This document shows, piece after piece, positions 1 to 13,600 of a stretch of 64,000 nt of DNA. Position numbers and translations under genes: made by a program. The notes under the pieces were generated by a model that was not told the DNA's origin, made no database searches, and was given only the letters and a program-made list of their open reading frames with translations. The stretch comes from Oenanthe sinensis (lineage: Eukaryota > Streptophyta > Magnoliopsida > Apiales > Apiaceae). The stretch lies in NCBI GenBank assembly GCA_028671895.1, contig CM053803.1, forward strand, positions 21,288,501 to 21,352,500, given 5' to 3'. Every line of letters begins with the position of its first letter. Position 1 is the first letter of the stretch.

Positions 1-71
1 TGTATAGATGTGTATGTCTTAAAGTTGGTGTCAGTTGAATGTGTAAGAAATGAAGTGGGATACTGCTTTGC

Positions 72-108
72 TTTCTCTATTATTATGATATTTCTCTATT
101 ATTATGAT
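72..108. repeat. Short tandem duplication upstream of the SPL gene
   Basis: The segment TTTCTCTATTATTATGATA occurs twice back to back about 80-115 bases before the SPL start codon. It lies in the likely 5' UTR or promoter-proximal region. No function can be read from it. Confidence 0.6.
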
Positions 109-188
109 ATGACCCTAAAAGGTGTTGAGGGGTGGGTTGAAACGAATGAAAACTAGAGATACCAAGCTTACCACAATCTTGATTTGAG

Positions 189-3100
189 ATGGGTTCATAC
201 TCTTCTTCTTCCACTTCTGCTGACTCTCTTAATGGCTTGAAATTTGGTCAGAAAATTTACTTTGAGGATGTTGGTGTGGGGGGTGGTAGTGTTGGGAACA
301 GCACCAACAAATCTGGGGGGAGTGGGTCTTCTTCATCAGCTGGAGATGTAACACCAGCTTCTCCGGCTAAGAAAGTGAGGTTTGGTGGTGGTGGTCAAGG
401 GGGGCAACAGCCCCCTAGGTGTCAAGTTGAAGGGTGTGAAGTAGATCTGAGTGATGCTAAAGGGTATTATGCCAGGCATAAAGTTTGTGTTATGCATTCC
501 AAGTCAGGTAAGGTTGTTGTTTCAGGTATTGAGCAAAGATTTTGCCAGCAGTGTAGCAGGTCAGTTTGTCTTCCCCTTTTAGTCTACTTTCATGTACTGT
601 TTCTCTCTCTCTCTCTCTCTTTTTTTTTTTTTTAATTTTTGCTGAGTAATATGCTGTTTTTATATATCTAATTTTGTGAATGTACACCTCCATGTATTCA
701 GTTTTGTTTCTTTAATTGTGTATGTTGTTGGAATCTTGTTTCTGGTGGCTTATATTAGTAGGCTCATTTGTAGCTTATTAGGGTTTAAATATTTTAGTTA
801 CATTTGATCGGCTCCATGGTTACACTTGATACTTCTTGTAATATAATTGGGGTATGTATCTGCTTATGTTACTGTCTCTGTCTCTGTTTGTCTGTACACT
901 TCACCATCTTGATATTAATGGAAATTGGTACTGAGTTAATTTTCAAATGCTCGCTCTTTACAAAATGGTTTTACCATTGTTTGTTTAATTGTTTCTATGT
1001 TGTTTCAGTTGGTATGCATGTGATTATTTCTGAACTTTGTGTTTGTTTCAAATGTCATTCTCTTTAACTTTTAAAGATAGAACATTAAGAGTAGGAGCTA
1101 CTACAATTGCAAGAATTGAAGGGCAGAAATGTTGAATTTGCCTCTGTTGGGGGATAATTAGTATCATTGGGGTGAATAGTAAGAACAATTGTGGAAGAAT
1201 TAATGTATCCACAAATCATATCAATGGGAAACTAAATGCTCAATATGGATTAGTAACCATCTAATAGTGTGAAAGTGAAGGCTCATAATGGAGTATTCCT
1301 GTTTTATTTTGTTGCCAAGTGAGTATTCTTGTATCATTGCACTCTCCAAAGCTAGACATCCCTATCAGTGCATTGAATAATAATACAACTAGGACTCATC
1401 AGTGCATTGAATTAGTATACAATGCATAATGGTTGGCTGGATCGAGGTAACAGACCCTCTAACCAGATTCTTGTATGGTGCCCCGGTGATCTGTGTATGT
1501 AAATCCTAAGTTCTGGTCTTGTTCCAAGTTATTGGTTCCCTACCCACTGTATCTTTAATTGCATATTTTGGTCTAAATAGCTTATCTACATATGGACTGC
1601 ATGCTTTGGCATTTTTTGGACTCTATGATATATAGGTTTTATGTTTTTAGTTTCTGTTGTGCACATGTTTCATTAGCTGCCTTGCTAATTCAGTAACCTT
1701 AAGAGCAAGTCCAATAGTATCCTAACTCATCCCATAAACATAATATAAAAATAAGATCCTAATAGCTTAGGATATAGATAGCATTTAATCTCCAACAATG
1801 TTCCTTATCCTTACTCCATATTTGATATTTTATTATTATATATACTTTTTATCACTAAAGTACAATATACAATAGAGAGAGAAAGAGAGAAAGAAAGTTT
1901 TTGTAATAATTTATTATAAAATATAAGTTAGGACAAATTTAGGAGAAAATAGATATTCCTTAAAATGAAGAAATGAAGAGAGTGACTTGGTGATTGCCAT
2001 GACATTGTTGGAGCACTTCTTTTTTAGGGAAGTTGTTGGACTTGCTTTACTCATTTCTTTTCATCCATTTTTTACAATTTCTAGAAAATTATACTTATTA
2101 AAATTTAGTAGGCCCCACCACCTTACACTTATTTTTTTTTCTTTCATTCCCTTTTCTTTACTCTTCTTAATCTCCGCACCCAACTCAAATATTATCAAAT
2201 GGGTGGGACGGAGGGAGTACTTGGCAAGCCTCTTTATTTTATTAAGATACCTTCCATACTACAAAGAACAAGCTTGACTGTTTTTTGGTGATGCCTGTTG
2301 AACTATATGCCTTCTTGGATAACGTGTTTCCAGGTTTCATCATCTGCCTGAATTTGACCAAGGAAAACGAAGTTGTCGTAGGCGCCTAGCTGGCCATAAT
2401 GAGCGTCGTAGAAAGCCTCCTCCTGGATCACTGTTGTCCACACGCTATGGAGGCCTCTCATCAACCCCATATGGTTAGAATTCCACCTCAGTGTTTTTCC
2501 AAGATATTACGCTGTGTGTTTAGCTTTCCTGAAATGTAGTTCTTTTCGTTTTTGTTGATTGTTTTGATAATACAAGCTCAAATATTTCGCACATACAATG
2601 ACAGAAAAGGGCAGTGGAACAGGAAGCTTTGTGATGGACTTCACAACTTATCCAAGGGCAACCTGGAGGGATCAGTGGACACCTTCAAGAACATTTGAGC
2701 AGCTGGCAGGAAATCAACACCATGAGTTTGGAAGGTTATTACCATGGCAAAGCAACTCAGAAAGCCCTCAGTCTGGGATTCAAGGTTCAGCAAATATTAA
2801 CCTCTCTCATAGTACTGATATCTCATCTGGAAGATTTTTCACTGGAGCATCGGACTCCAGCTGTGCTCTCTCTCTTCTGTCAAGTCAGCCCTGCAATTCA
2901 AAAGGCCAATCTTCAAATCTTGGGTTAAATTTCGAACTGGACACTGATACCGCACACATGGTTCAACCAACAGCAGTGCATGGCGTCGAAATCAGTCACT
3001 TCCCCAGCAGCTCTTGGGATTACAAGGGCAATGAAACTGGAAGCAGCTCACTTAGCGTGCATTTTGATTCTAGTATTGGTCAAATTACACAGCCTGGGAA

Positions 3101-3215
3101 CAGGGTCTACGCTGAGGAGCTGCAAATGAACCAGCAGCGCGGAAGACCATCCGCGAGTCTTGAGCAATCAAGGGTTTACTACTCTTCTGCTCCCAATATG
3201 CATTGGTCGATTTGA
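189..3215 (+). CDS. SPL9: SBP-box transcription factor, SPL9/SPL15 clade (three exons)
   Basis: Exons are 189-559, 2334-2473 and 2605-3215, with GT-AG introns, giving 373 aa. The product is a nuclear DNA-binding protein of the SQUAMOSA promoter-binding-like family, which binds GTAC-core sites and drives vegetative phase change and branching. The N-terminal GLKFGQKIYFED motif (about residues 16-27) is typical of the SPL9/SPL15/OsSPL14 group. The SBP domain runs from about residue 77 to 152, from RCQVEGC through HKVCVMH and QRFCQQCSR to the basic nuclear-localisation stretch (KRSCRRRLAGHNERRRK). The first intron interrupts the SBP domain after QQCSR, as is usual. The C-terminus ends in HWSI, like the NWSL end of Arabidopsis SPL15. 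Exon 3 carries a miR156 site, so post-transcriptional repression is expected. The gene appears intact. Which paralog (SPL9 or SPL15) it represents cannot be decided here. Confidence 0.93.
601..635 (+). repeat. CT/T-rich microsatellite in SPL intron 1
   Basis: A (CT)n tract is followed by an uninterrupted T run just inside the first intron of the SPL gene. It is a simple repeat with no visible coding role. Confidence 0.7.
1702..2046. mobile_element. Tourist-like (PIF/Harbinger) MITE in SPL intron 1
   Basis: The left end AGAGCAAGTCCAATAG matches the inverted right end, which reads AGCAAGTCCAACAACTTC on the other strand. Both ends are flanked by TTA (1699-1701 and 2047-2049), the 3-bp target preferred by PIF/Harbinger elements. 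The interior is AT-rich and has no transposase. It accounts for about a fifth of the 1.77 kb first intron. Confidence 0.6.
2047..2220. mobile_element. Single-ended Stowaway-like remnant in SPL intron 1
   Basis: The segment ends in GTGGGACGGAGGGAGTA, the classic Stowaway terminus (CTCCCTCCGTCCC inverted) next to TA. No matching left terminus is visible, so this is probably a truncated copy abutting the Tourist-like element. Confidence 0.45.
2863..2882 (+). promoter_or_regulatory. miR156/157 target site in SPL exon 3
   Basis: GTGCTCTCTCTCTTCTGTCA is complementary to the conserved plant miR156 apart from the mismatch typical of SPL targets. It encodes the usual ALSLLS peptide at about residues 257-263. 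Cleavage or translational repression by miR156 in juvenile tissue is expected from family knowledge. Confidence 0.95.
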
Positions 3216-4666
3216 TTCTTAGGGTTCCTGTTTACCCAATGCCACGGTGCCCATCCCTCTCTTTATTATGTATTAGTACCTTGAGATTGCGAACTACTTT
3301 CTATCTGATTTGTTAAGAATGTAGCTTGCTATCTATCTTTGGTTTTACCTTGCGGAACTAAAACCAATTAACAGGGGTTTAACTTATTTTCTGTGCGGCT
3401 GTTATATGATGTAATCACCTGATAGTCATGGTAGTTTATCTATAATAATTTCTGGCTAGACTGCACAAGGTATAAAGCTTAGTGGTGAAACTTGATTGAT
3501 CCCAAGGTAGTTGGAGACTTGGAGTTGAGAGCTTCTGTTGATTAACAACGGGAAAAGGTTTGAGCGGGCCTTTAAAAGGCAGAATATATGCAATTGCAAG
3601 GAAGCAGATACAGGATCACCTGATTTTTAATGTCAACTACATTTGCACCGACTGATATGGGAGGGCAAACCATGAGAATCAACAACGGTAAGGAGTACTG
3701 CTCTTACACCATCAAGAATTGGCCGGATGTCGATTGATTAAATCTCTTCGATGCTTATCCAGCAGACCCAGAGCTATAACCGGATTTATCCAATAAAACA
3801 GTACACTTATATCGGATGTATATGAGAGCGGCATATAGAAATTAAGCAACCCACTGCCTTTTTAATGCCAACTGCAATGACCCATAAAACCACGATAAAG
3901 TCATCAGTGGTTGTATCTAGCACAGGTACCTTTGGATATTATTCCATTTAATCATACAACTAGTTGAGATAGGTAGGCAACTAGTTGACAATTGTGATAT
4001 TCCCAAGTGTTTCGATGGGTCTTTCAAAACTATAATTCAAAAGAGAAATATGATCAACAGTTCATTGCAACCTAATATAAACACACGATCAGGTATATTT
4101 TATTGATATGTCGAGCAGAACAACCTGGTATGCGATTTTAGCCAAAAACTGCCACCACCTTGGCCTCCCTCCCTGTATTGGCAACAAAAGCATGTGGCAG
4201 AGGTGGGATTGAACCCAGCAATAAAATAGCAGATGGTTGCACAAGTGTAGGAAAGACACTGCACAGAAGTCAATTATTTTATAGAAAGATATTTCATGGA
4301 AAAAAAAAAAAAGAATTACAATTTCATGATTCTGACCACATTTGACCCTCGTACAACAAATTCCATACATTCATAAGTTTCAGGAAAAACTCAATGTTTG
4401 ATTAACATTGATAGAGTAGTAGCATCTAAAATATTACAATAAAATTTTCTAAGAAACAAAAAATCAAGAGTGAGTTGGAACTATATTTGTTATTGCATAC
4501 TGCCTGAGCATAATGCACTGCAACAAAGGAATTTTTTTGTTGGATTATCAGCGGACAACATTAATGACAACTTGGACATCCAAAACTTGAAAGGTGCAGA
4601 ATCCAGAAAATGCAAGTTCGGGTTCTAACCCTCCATCAGTGCCACCAACTGCCACATCAGGCCTCT
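3216..4666. other. Convergent intergenic region, SPL 3' side to TBCCD1 3' side
   Basis: It holds the 3' untranslated regions of two convergent genes and no open frame of family resemblance. Around 4200 there is a GGGATTGAACCC stretch, like an inverted RNA polymerase III B box, that could be an eroded SINE; it is too weak to call. Confidence 0.6.
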
Positions 4667-7600
4667 TTAATCATTTTGTTGACAGTAAAGTTGTCTAATA
4701 TTTCCTGATGCTGTTGAATAATAAGCACAAAAAAGCCGAATTATTGCTGGATTTTTCCAAAATTTAAAAAAGGAATATTATTTAAAATGACATTTATACA
4801 TTAGGGGGAGGGGCAACAGAAATCTGTATCATATACAGTACCTACGAGCTGATTAAATTTTATAACATAATGTAAAAAGAGTGTCCTGTTCTAGGGGTAA
4901 ACCTGATCGGGAACACTTGATAATCCACCACTGTATTACAGATTTTCAGGACAAACCTAAACAACTATCTTGCAATTCGTTTCTTATTTAATCAACTCAC
5001 AAACTAACAGAAGAGAATGAACAAAGTAACAAACATATAATCTGTCATCCCTTGGTAGGAAAAGACTAAAACTTGAGAAAGGACATTACCATATAGCCAA
5101 TCCTTGAAGTAGCCATGAAGTGCACTCGATAATTCTCTTTTCTTGCTATCCTCGAGCTGTGTCTCCTTTAAAGTTTGCTTGAGTTCCCCAAGATTTTCGT
5201 GCTGTAAAACAAATAGAAATATCACTTAAATATTACACAATATCTTCTAGCTGTAAAACCATTTAGTTGGACGGTACCTGATAGGTGCATTATTATTTAT
5301 ATTTTTAATACCTATTTTATGTTTGTTTTCATAATTTTATTATCCAATTAATTTATTATTTTATTTTGTAGGAAAATAAATAATTGGAAGGTTCTAGAAG
5401 AAAAAGGCAAGGTTGTGGAGATTAATTGAGGACAAACAAATATGAGAAAAATACGAATAGTTGTTGACTTGTTGGAGAAGAAAAAGAAAAGAAGGAAAAA
5501 TTTAGAATCTGACTATGAATCGAAAAGCCAAAACCCACAATTTTTCTCCTATGAACATGGGGGCCCTCTTGTATTTGGATAACCTAGAATTTATTATTTA
5601 GGAGTAGTGATTAAATTTATTTCTCTTTCAAACACTTCTATTATGATTTTATTTAAATAATTTTTTTCCAACTTTATTATTTCAAATCAGTACTTTTTAT
5701 TCAAGCAGTTTGATTTTTCTTGTGTGACATCCTTGTACTATAAAATATCCGTAATAGTATAATAATATAACCAAATAAATCCAAGTGCTCAAATAATTAA
5801 TTCACAAAACCATATATATTGCATGTATGATGTAACAAAACCCCATCCTTTTTATAACTTGCACACATAGAGTATTATTAAAAAACTCTACACAACTGTA
5901 AAAAGACTCGGCTATATTGTTATATATACAAGTGCTTCAAACTTCTAATATATCATAACTACAAAATAATAATATATTTATATATCCAAAATCCAAATGG
6001 ATTCAAGCACCCGTGTGGGTAGTGTTTTAGTAGTGTATAAGAGTGTAAGCCAAGACTAATTCAATATATTATTATTTTAATTAATATTCTAGTTATGGTA
6101 TATTACAAGGGTGTCACTATAAGTGGATTCTAGATACCTATATCTTAATTATTATTAAAGGAGCTTAGAGGCATGAATTTTCCTAAAATCTATTTCGTTG
6201 GCACCAATCAACATTATTGTTAATAGAGTTAAGCATTCGCTAAAATATTTCGCATATTTTATGGGTATATCTTCTGTAAACCCTTAGAAGACAACACTCC
6301 TCTCATAGAGATCGTCTACAAGTTTCACATACTCTTATGACTATGGTATAGGTTTTTATTATGTTCTATTTCCTTATAATTTTTCTCGAGGACAAACAAA
6401 AGATAGATATGAGGGGCATTTGATAGGTGCATTATTATATATATATTTTTAATACATATATTTTTTATTTCATAATTTTAAGTCAAGGACTTGAAGGCAA
6501 AGAAATAGGAGAAAAATGAGAAGAAAAAGAAAAGAATGAAAGATTTAGAATCTGACTATGAATAAAAAAGCCCCAGAAATTTTCAACTATAAACTACGTT
6601 ACTCCGACTCGTCACTTCTGGCGGTCGTACCCATGTCGTCAACCCGACACGGGACCCGACCCTGAAAATCTGACCCCGACCCTTCTTTCTTGTCGCTGGA
6701 AAAGTTACAAGTGATGTTTCAGAATTTTTTTGCTGATGAGACTGCCTCAACTTTTAAGAGATTGGTTTTAGTGTTAATTGATGGTCATTTAATGATGTTT
6801 TTAAGATGCCAGATCGGCAAGCTGTTGTAGAAGAAGAGAGAGAAGGGAGAAGAGATGATACACAAATGTATATTTTCTTTTTTAAAAGTTGAACAAAACT
6901 ATATCCATGAGTTGTACATATGTAATGAATTTAAATTATTATAAGCAATTGTCTTTATTATTTTTTTCATGTGTCAATGTGTAACATTTTTTAGCATTTG
7001 ACTTTATATACAGTATGATTACAATTTGCACAAAACTGCATTTTTTAATATTTTTCTTATTGATTATATACGTGGGTAATGTACATTTTCTTAAATTATA
7101 AAAATTCTTTTTAAATTTCATTTATTGTCCATTAAGATTTAAGAGTATAGAATAACAATTAAATTAACTTAAATAAAGGTTTTAATGGCTTGAGTTTTGA
7201 AATTTTATATTTTATAATATGTAATTTTATTTGTCTTTACCTATGTTACTCGGACTCTTCATTTTACCTTCGAGTACCCGTGTCGGATACTCGACACTCA
7301 GACATAGACACTCGGACTTGGACACTTTTTTAGGCCAAAAACATGTATATTTTTCATAATATTGCCGAGTCCGATACTTGGACAATTATCCATGTTGGAT
7401 ACGTCTAGCCGAGTCCGAGTAACATAGGTCTTTACAACTTAAATATTAACAAAATTTATTAATATTTATAATTTTGCTCTAATTTATTATAAAACAAAAA
7501 TATTATAATTATTATTAAAATATTATGTCGTGTCCCCGTACCCGTATCTAAAATCCGAACCGTGTCCCCGTGTCCTATATTTTGAGAAATACTGAATCCG

Positions 7601-10600
7601 ACATTTGGATACGTGTCATGTCCGACACTCTATACCCAAGTAGACAATAAATATGAGGCTCCGCTCTTGTATTTGAAATTTTGAATAACTTAGAATTTAT
7701 TAAGTAAGAGTAGAGGTTAAATTTATTTATCTTTCAACACTTATATTCTGATTTTATTATAATAATTTTTCCCCAACTTTATTATTTTGATTCGGTACTT
7801 TTTATTCAAGTAGGTTTGATTTTTCTTGGACAACAATTCATCTTGCATCTATACTTTGTTCACAATTCACATCGGCCATAATTAACATGTCCATGAAGCA
7901 TTATGTTCCTTTGTTATTTAGGTTTTTTTTCACCTCCTGATTTATTCATTCACTTTGTAGTTTACGTGCCATGCTTTTCTTATATACATGTTTTATGTTA
8001 GTTTAATAATTGTTTTAATTCATGGGCTTTGTGTTAATTTCTTCTGTTAAATTTACAAGCATGTCAAGCTAAATTTATATCCTAGGATGAGGATGAAGTT
8101 CATTAATTATTTTTGATATTTTCTTGTTCCAATTTGATTAGTTCTCATAATTTTTCTTGGTATTTAATTGTTTAATAAGTATTATTTGACAACGTGATTT
8201 TGATATATTATTGTTACCAAATTTACTTTTTACTTTCTATAGCCTATGCTTGCTTTCAAGATTTTAATAGGTTCTTGTTAGATAATAAGTTTTATATTAT
8301 ATGCTTGCCTCCTTAATTAATATTTATTATTTTTGAACAAAGAGAATTGATTCTATGACAAGTTGGATATTACTTTATGATTGATTAAAGGATTCGGATT
8401 CTTAGGTTTTCTATATTATTTGATATTATTTGCTAATTAGATTAAATAAATCATTTCTCAAAATTATTTGTCAAGTTCGCCTTAGTTGTTTGTTAGGGTT
8501 TGAAAATTTAATAGTCTCTATGAATCGATCTTTGATTGCTATAACTAAACACCGTGTGCTTCAGTAATTTAACACATCAGTACCTCATAAATGCAAATAT
8601 TAATCTCTTGAAAAGAAATATGATCCTAAACTCACATTTTTTTGTTGAGATTCCAAATAAGCATCAGGAAGAGGAAACGGATTGTCTTTGGTAGATCCAG
8701 AAGATTCTCCTTCAAACCAGTTTGGAATCTGTTCAAGGAAAGCAACAACAAAACAATTAAAGTGAGAAAGTCACATGGTGCCATGGGGACTCCAGGACAA
8801 TCACAACAAGACATCTGTATGGTGATGTGACGGTGAGCATATATATATATATATGGGTTAATCTTTTAGTATACGAAATCATATATAAGCATCTATATTG
8901 AAAATTTACAATACAACTTCCTTTTTTTGCTAATTCTATATAGCTTCTTTGTTATCAACTTCCCAGTAATCCACACAAATATATCCATATATGGCTATCA
9001 TTACAAAACCCTAGTATCCAACAACACGAAATACAGAATTTCCAAGCCTATATTGTGCTATTATATTTGTAATATAACTACACATATAACTGTTTAATAA
9101 AATCATTTATAATTATAAGTCGTAACAACAGATTATATAATATAAATTTTCCCGACCTAATGATAATGCTATGTTATAAAATACAAATTATTATGATCGT
9201 AAATCATACAGCTATAATTAGAATGAGAAGAAAGAATTAGAGAGAGAAGAATAGAGCAACAAAAAGAGTAAACAGAAAAAAACTGAATAGGGACGAAAAA
9301 GAAAACAAGAAAAGAAAAGAAATAAGAGACATCGACAGACTGAGAAGCTGAGCTGTTTAGTGCAATTGCTAATGTCATCACTAAGTTACAAACTGAAATA
9401 AGGTTATTATTTAACCCATATAGAACGGGTCCACCAAAACAGGCAGGGCAGTGCAAATCAGACGGATCTGGACACCAGTAAAACAGATCTTGGACTAGGG
9501 ATGGCAATCAGGTCGTTTCGGGTCGGATTTGGCACAATCCAAACCCGAACCCGAAAAATATCCAAAATTTAGAACCCGATCCGACGGATTTCGGATCGGA
9601 TTTACCCGAAACCCGAAATTAAAAGATAAAATCCGAAATCCGATATCCAAAAACCCGAACCCTAAATTCAAACCTGAAAATTAAGTAAAAAAATTTTATA
9701 TAAAATATACAATTATATGATCTTATAAATAACATCTAATATATTTATAAGCAATTCATATTATAATAATATATATATAACATATAATATATACATATAT
9801 ATATGTGTGTGTGTGTGTATGTATTATTCGGGGTTTTTTCCGGGTTTCAGGTTTGGATCGGATTTCGGATTTCGGATCGGTATACCTCAAATCCAAATCC
9901 AAAAAATTGGGTTCGGCAAATCCAAACTCTCGGGTATCCATCAGAACAGATTTTTTTTGTCATCCCTATCTGGGACGGAGAACAATGGTCAACCAGGACA
10001 ACTTGCTTTTTTCATGCTAGGACACTGGACGACACCACGATAACAATGGTCACATGGTAGATTAACCCGTTTGGCTTATCTTATAAATAACTAATAAGTT
10101 GAAAAATGATTATAAGCTACTTATAAGCAACCACAAACGGTACCTTACAATAATGATATACCCTGTATGCCCAAGAGAAAATAAAGAAATTAAAGTACTC
10201 AACAGAGATAGAGTGGATTGTTCCAGGGTGCACTGCTACTTAAAAAAAATTACAAGGAAAGCAGTTGGGTGGTCTATAGTCCAAACAAGATCAACCACAG
10301 ACATCCTATGGAAAATCTTTTATGGAACTAATAATGAATAATTAAGTGTTCTTGCAGTAACATTCAAAACTTACCAAAAAATTTGTAAATTGATCAGGAT
10401 CAATACGGGAAGCAGACTCGGCCTGAACATCAGAAATGCCTACAGGATGAGATAATGAATCATGTGGATCAACCATTCCCAGTGCAAAAGGTTCATCCCA
10501 TCTGTTAATAGTGGTATCAATACCAACATGATTCAAGTGGTCCTCCAACTGTGAGTAATATGTATTATATGGAGCTACCTGGAGGAAAATATCAAGGAAA

Positions 10601-13600
10601 ACACATTTAGAACTTCAAACAATGTTTTTCACCATGCATGCAAATTAAGAAGGAAACATAAGAATGAAAACTCAAATTATATTATGATAGAGGTTTAGCA
10701 AAAAATTGTACTCATAAAAGATACTAAAAAAACAATTACAGTCATAAAAAAAATTAATTAGCAATAAGATATTTTAAACTTTTAATAAAAAAAACTAGAA
10801 TAGCTTGGATTTTTTACATAATAAACATCTAAATATAAACACTAGAGCTCCTTATATGACATTAATACTTATTTTATTGGACGAACATCATAATAAGAAA
10901 CAACTAACCTGCAGTTTATGGTTATCACCAACAATAAGAGGTTGCTGATTTATCCCCAAGAAAAATATACACTCACGACAATTAGCAATACAGATTCTCT
11001 TGGCTGCTGTTATCACATGAACTCGTTCACAATGTTCAACTCTTACGGCCTGTAAATTGTAAAATATTAATTCAACTGAAATTATGATACGACAAATTCA
11101 TAATATAGCAAAGGTTAATGGTGTGTGACAAACGCAACTTTTCCAATCAATGACGTCTTGACACTGCAAATCCATATATCAGGACCTAATCAACTATTTC
11201 ACGTCTGAATATCGCAATCACAAGTTCAAAGCTGATAGACTTCCAACATATCATACTATAATGTATAAATATATTATTACATACCTGTTGATAAATGTAT
11301 TATTTTTTTTCCAAGTAAAAACAAGAGTATAGCTCCACTGAATTGCACCCAGATGTAATATTTTCAATTAAATGGGACACTTTCAAACCTTGCAACTGAG
11401 ATGATAATTTCAATATCAACTGTCCTATATAAATTGTTTGGTGTAACTATTCATGCAAATATATTACAACTTAATGATAATTAGAGGACAGCTCTCTTGT
11501 TATTTTTTTAAAAAATAATTACTTGATGGATATTGGATAGTTAATCAAACATTTAACTGAAGAAAGTTTTACATTAGTATACACATTTACTTACCTTGCC
11601 TACAGCCCCAAGAACGATAGTTGCATCAGAGCATCCGTACACTGTGGCATATCTCAAAGGTGCTAAAATGTAAATAATTGATTCATGGCAATTCACAACC
11701 TGCAATGATAGGATTGAAGTTTTATTACTGGTCATAGCAGAGACCAGAATCCAACAAATGTACTATTGCAGACTAATATTATAAATATACAGTTCAAAGG
11801 CTGGAATGACACCAAATGATATAGGTGATTTCAAACTGGTTCCAAGGCTTGCGATTTTATTGCTTATGAATTGAATCAAACTATATCAGAATTTAGCAAG
11901 TATTTGTACATTAACTACAGTGGCGGAAGAGGAGCAGGGGTCAGAAATTTAGAAACTCTTTTGAGTTTTGTAATGAGCAAGTTAAAAATGGAGCATACAA
12001 GTGGCTACTAGAGTATCCACTCATTACCACAATTTTTTTTCTCTGCTTGTATTCCAATAAAATCTTATAAACTTCCACTTGCATCTTTTGTCACTGAAGA
12101 ATTCTATGCTTCATTTCTTTGCAGAATTAATATAAAGTTGTCAACCTGATAATAGAGAAACAGGGAGACCCAGATCTTATATTCAAGGGTATACTGTGAC
12201 TTTTCACTCTTAATATATATTTCTCTGGTATCCACATGTGTGTGATAACTCCAACTACTACTCCTTGTTGATATTTCTGAATCATGGTTTTGCATCTTAC
12301 ATGTAAGTAAACATTCAACTATAATCCGCTTTCTATAAGAATAAGAAGAGAATACTTGTGATGTAATCACTTGATAATTGCCATTTCAAAATCTAATCAC
12401 AATCGCTAAAAGTAATACATGTAACTATTGTATGTAAGTTTCTGATCTTTACAAAAATAATAATTCCAAGCAAATATCACATGCTGAAGCAAGTTTGTCA
12501 TACTCCAAAACAACTAATCATATGCTGAAGTAAGCCTATCAATCAGATTTCTACTTTTCAAATAACTGATATACAAGCAGGGCAGATCACGGTTTTTGAA
12601 TGGAAATCCAAAAATAAAGATTTTAAAAAACATAAACCATACCAAAAATTCAATATCAGATTTTTGACACACCATATAAATTAAAGAAACAAAAGTCAAA
12701 CATATTAACCTTTACTGAAGAGCCTTTGAGATCAGATGCCTGCTTCATGCACGATGACTTAGAGATGCCCTCAATGAAACTTGGAGCCCTAGAAGAGGTT
12801 GTGGACTTTGCTGAACTAGGAGACACATCAGCCATTGGAACGTCCTGATCAGAGGAACTGGTTGGTCCATTTTCCTTTGTAGAAACTTTTTCAGCAATAT
12901 GTTCCAATGCAGACGAAATATTTTCTAGTAGCCAATCATGAACTTGTGATGCAGGAACAGGTACAGCGGGCATATCAGGATCCGAATTAGCAAAAAATGG
13001 AGCATTCTGACTCAATGGAATTTTCTCTGATCCCTTTTCGCCAAAATAAATCAAATACCCAAGGTGCTCGAAATTTTCCATTGTTAAGACCTGGCATGTT
13101 CACAGGTGCAATCAGCAATTCAAAAGACTACTAATGGAACAAAGATCTATGCATAGCGTGCTGAAGCCAAAATTAAAGAATATTATTCTATAGTTGCTGC
13201 TAGTTGTTTGTAAAAGTTCTAATATTTGCATTCAATAACAGAACATACTATATAGGGTAAATATTACCTTACAAATAACATAAAGCTTCGTTACAATTTT
13301 TGTTTTAAAAAAAAAAGTATATATAGAGCTGACATAATACAATTGTTCATAGGACCATGGATCAAATGTTTTTGTGGAAATAAACTTGAAATTAGCAAGT
13401 AGTGTGCATTCTCAATCATCAGATTTGAAAGATCATATATATAAACTGAAGGGGTATAATAATGTGTATACTAGACAAGAAGTTGACAAACCAAAGAATC
13501 CTCGCCTTCCACTTCGGTGGAGTCCGACAAAAGGGAGACAATGTTGCCCAAGTGTTTCTGTAAATATGATAGCTGATGAGCCTCCTCATCTGCTTGCGAT

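Noticed and set aside
4195..4230. GGGATTGAACCC stretch as a tRNA gene or SINE
   Set aside because: No A box, acceptor stem or poly(A) could be assigned; too weak.
9803..10060. Three overlapping open frames on the plus strand
   Set aside because: They start in a GT microsatellite inside a non-coding hAT element; no family resemblance.
11917..11960. hAT-type end CAGTGGCGGA in TBCCD1 intron 3
   Set aside because: No second end found nearby; kept only as a relic of the 54335 family.
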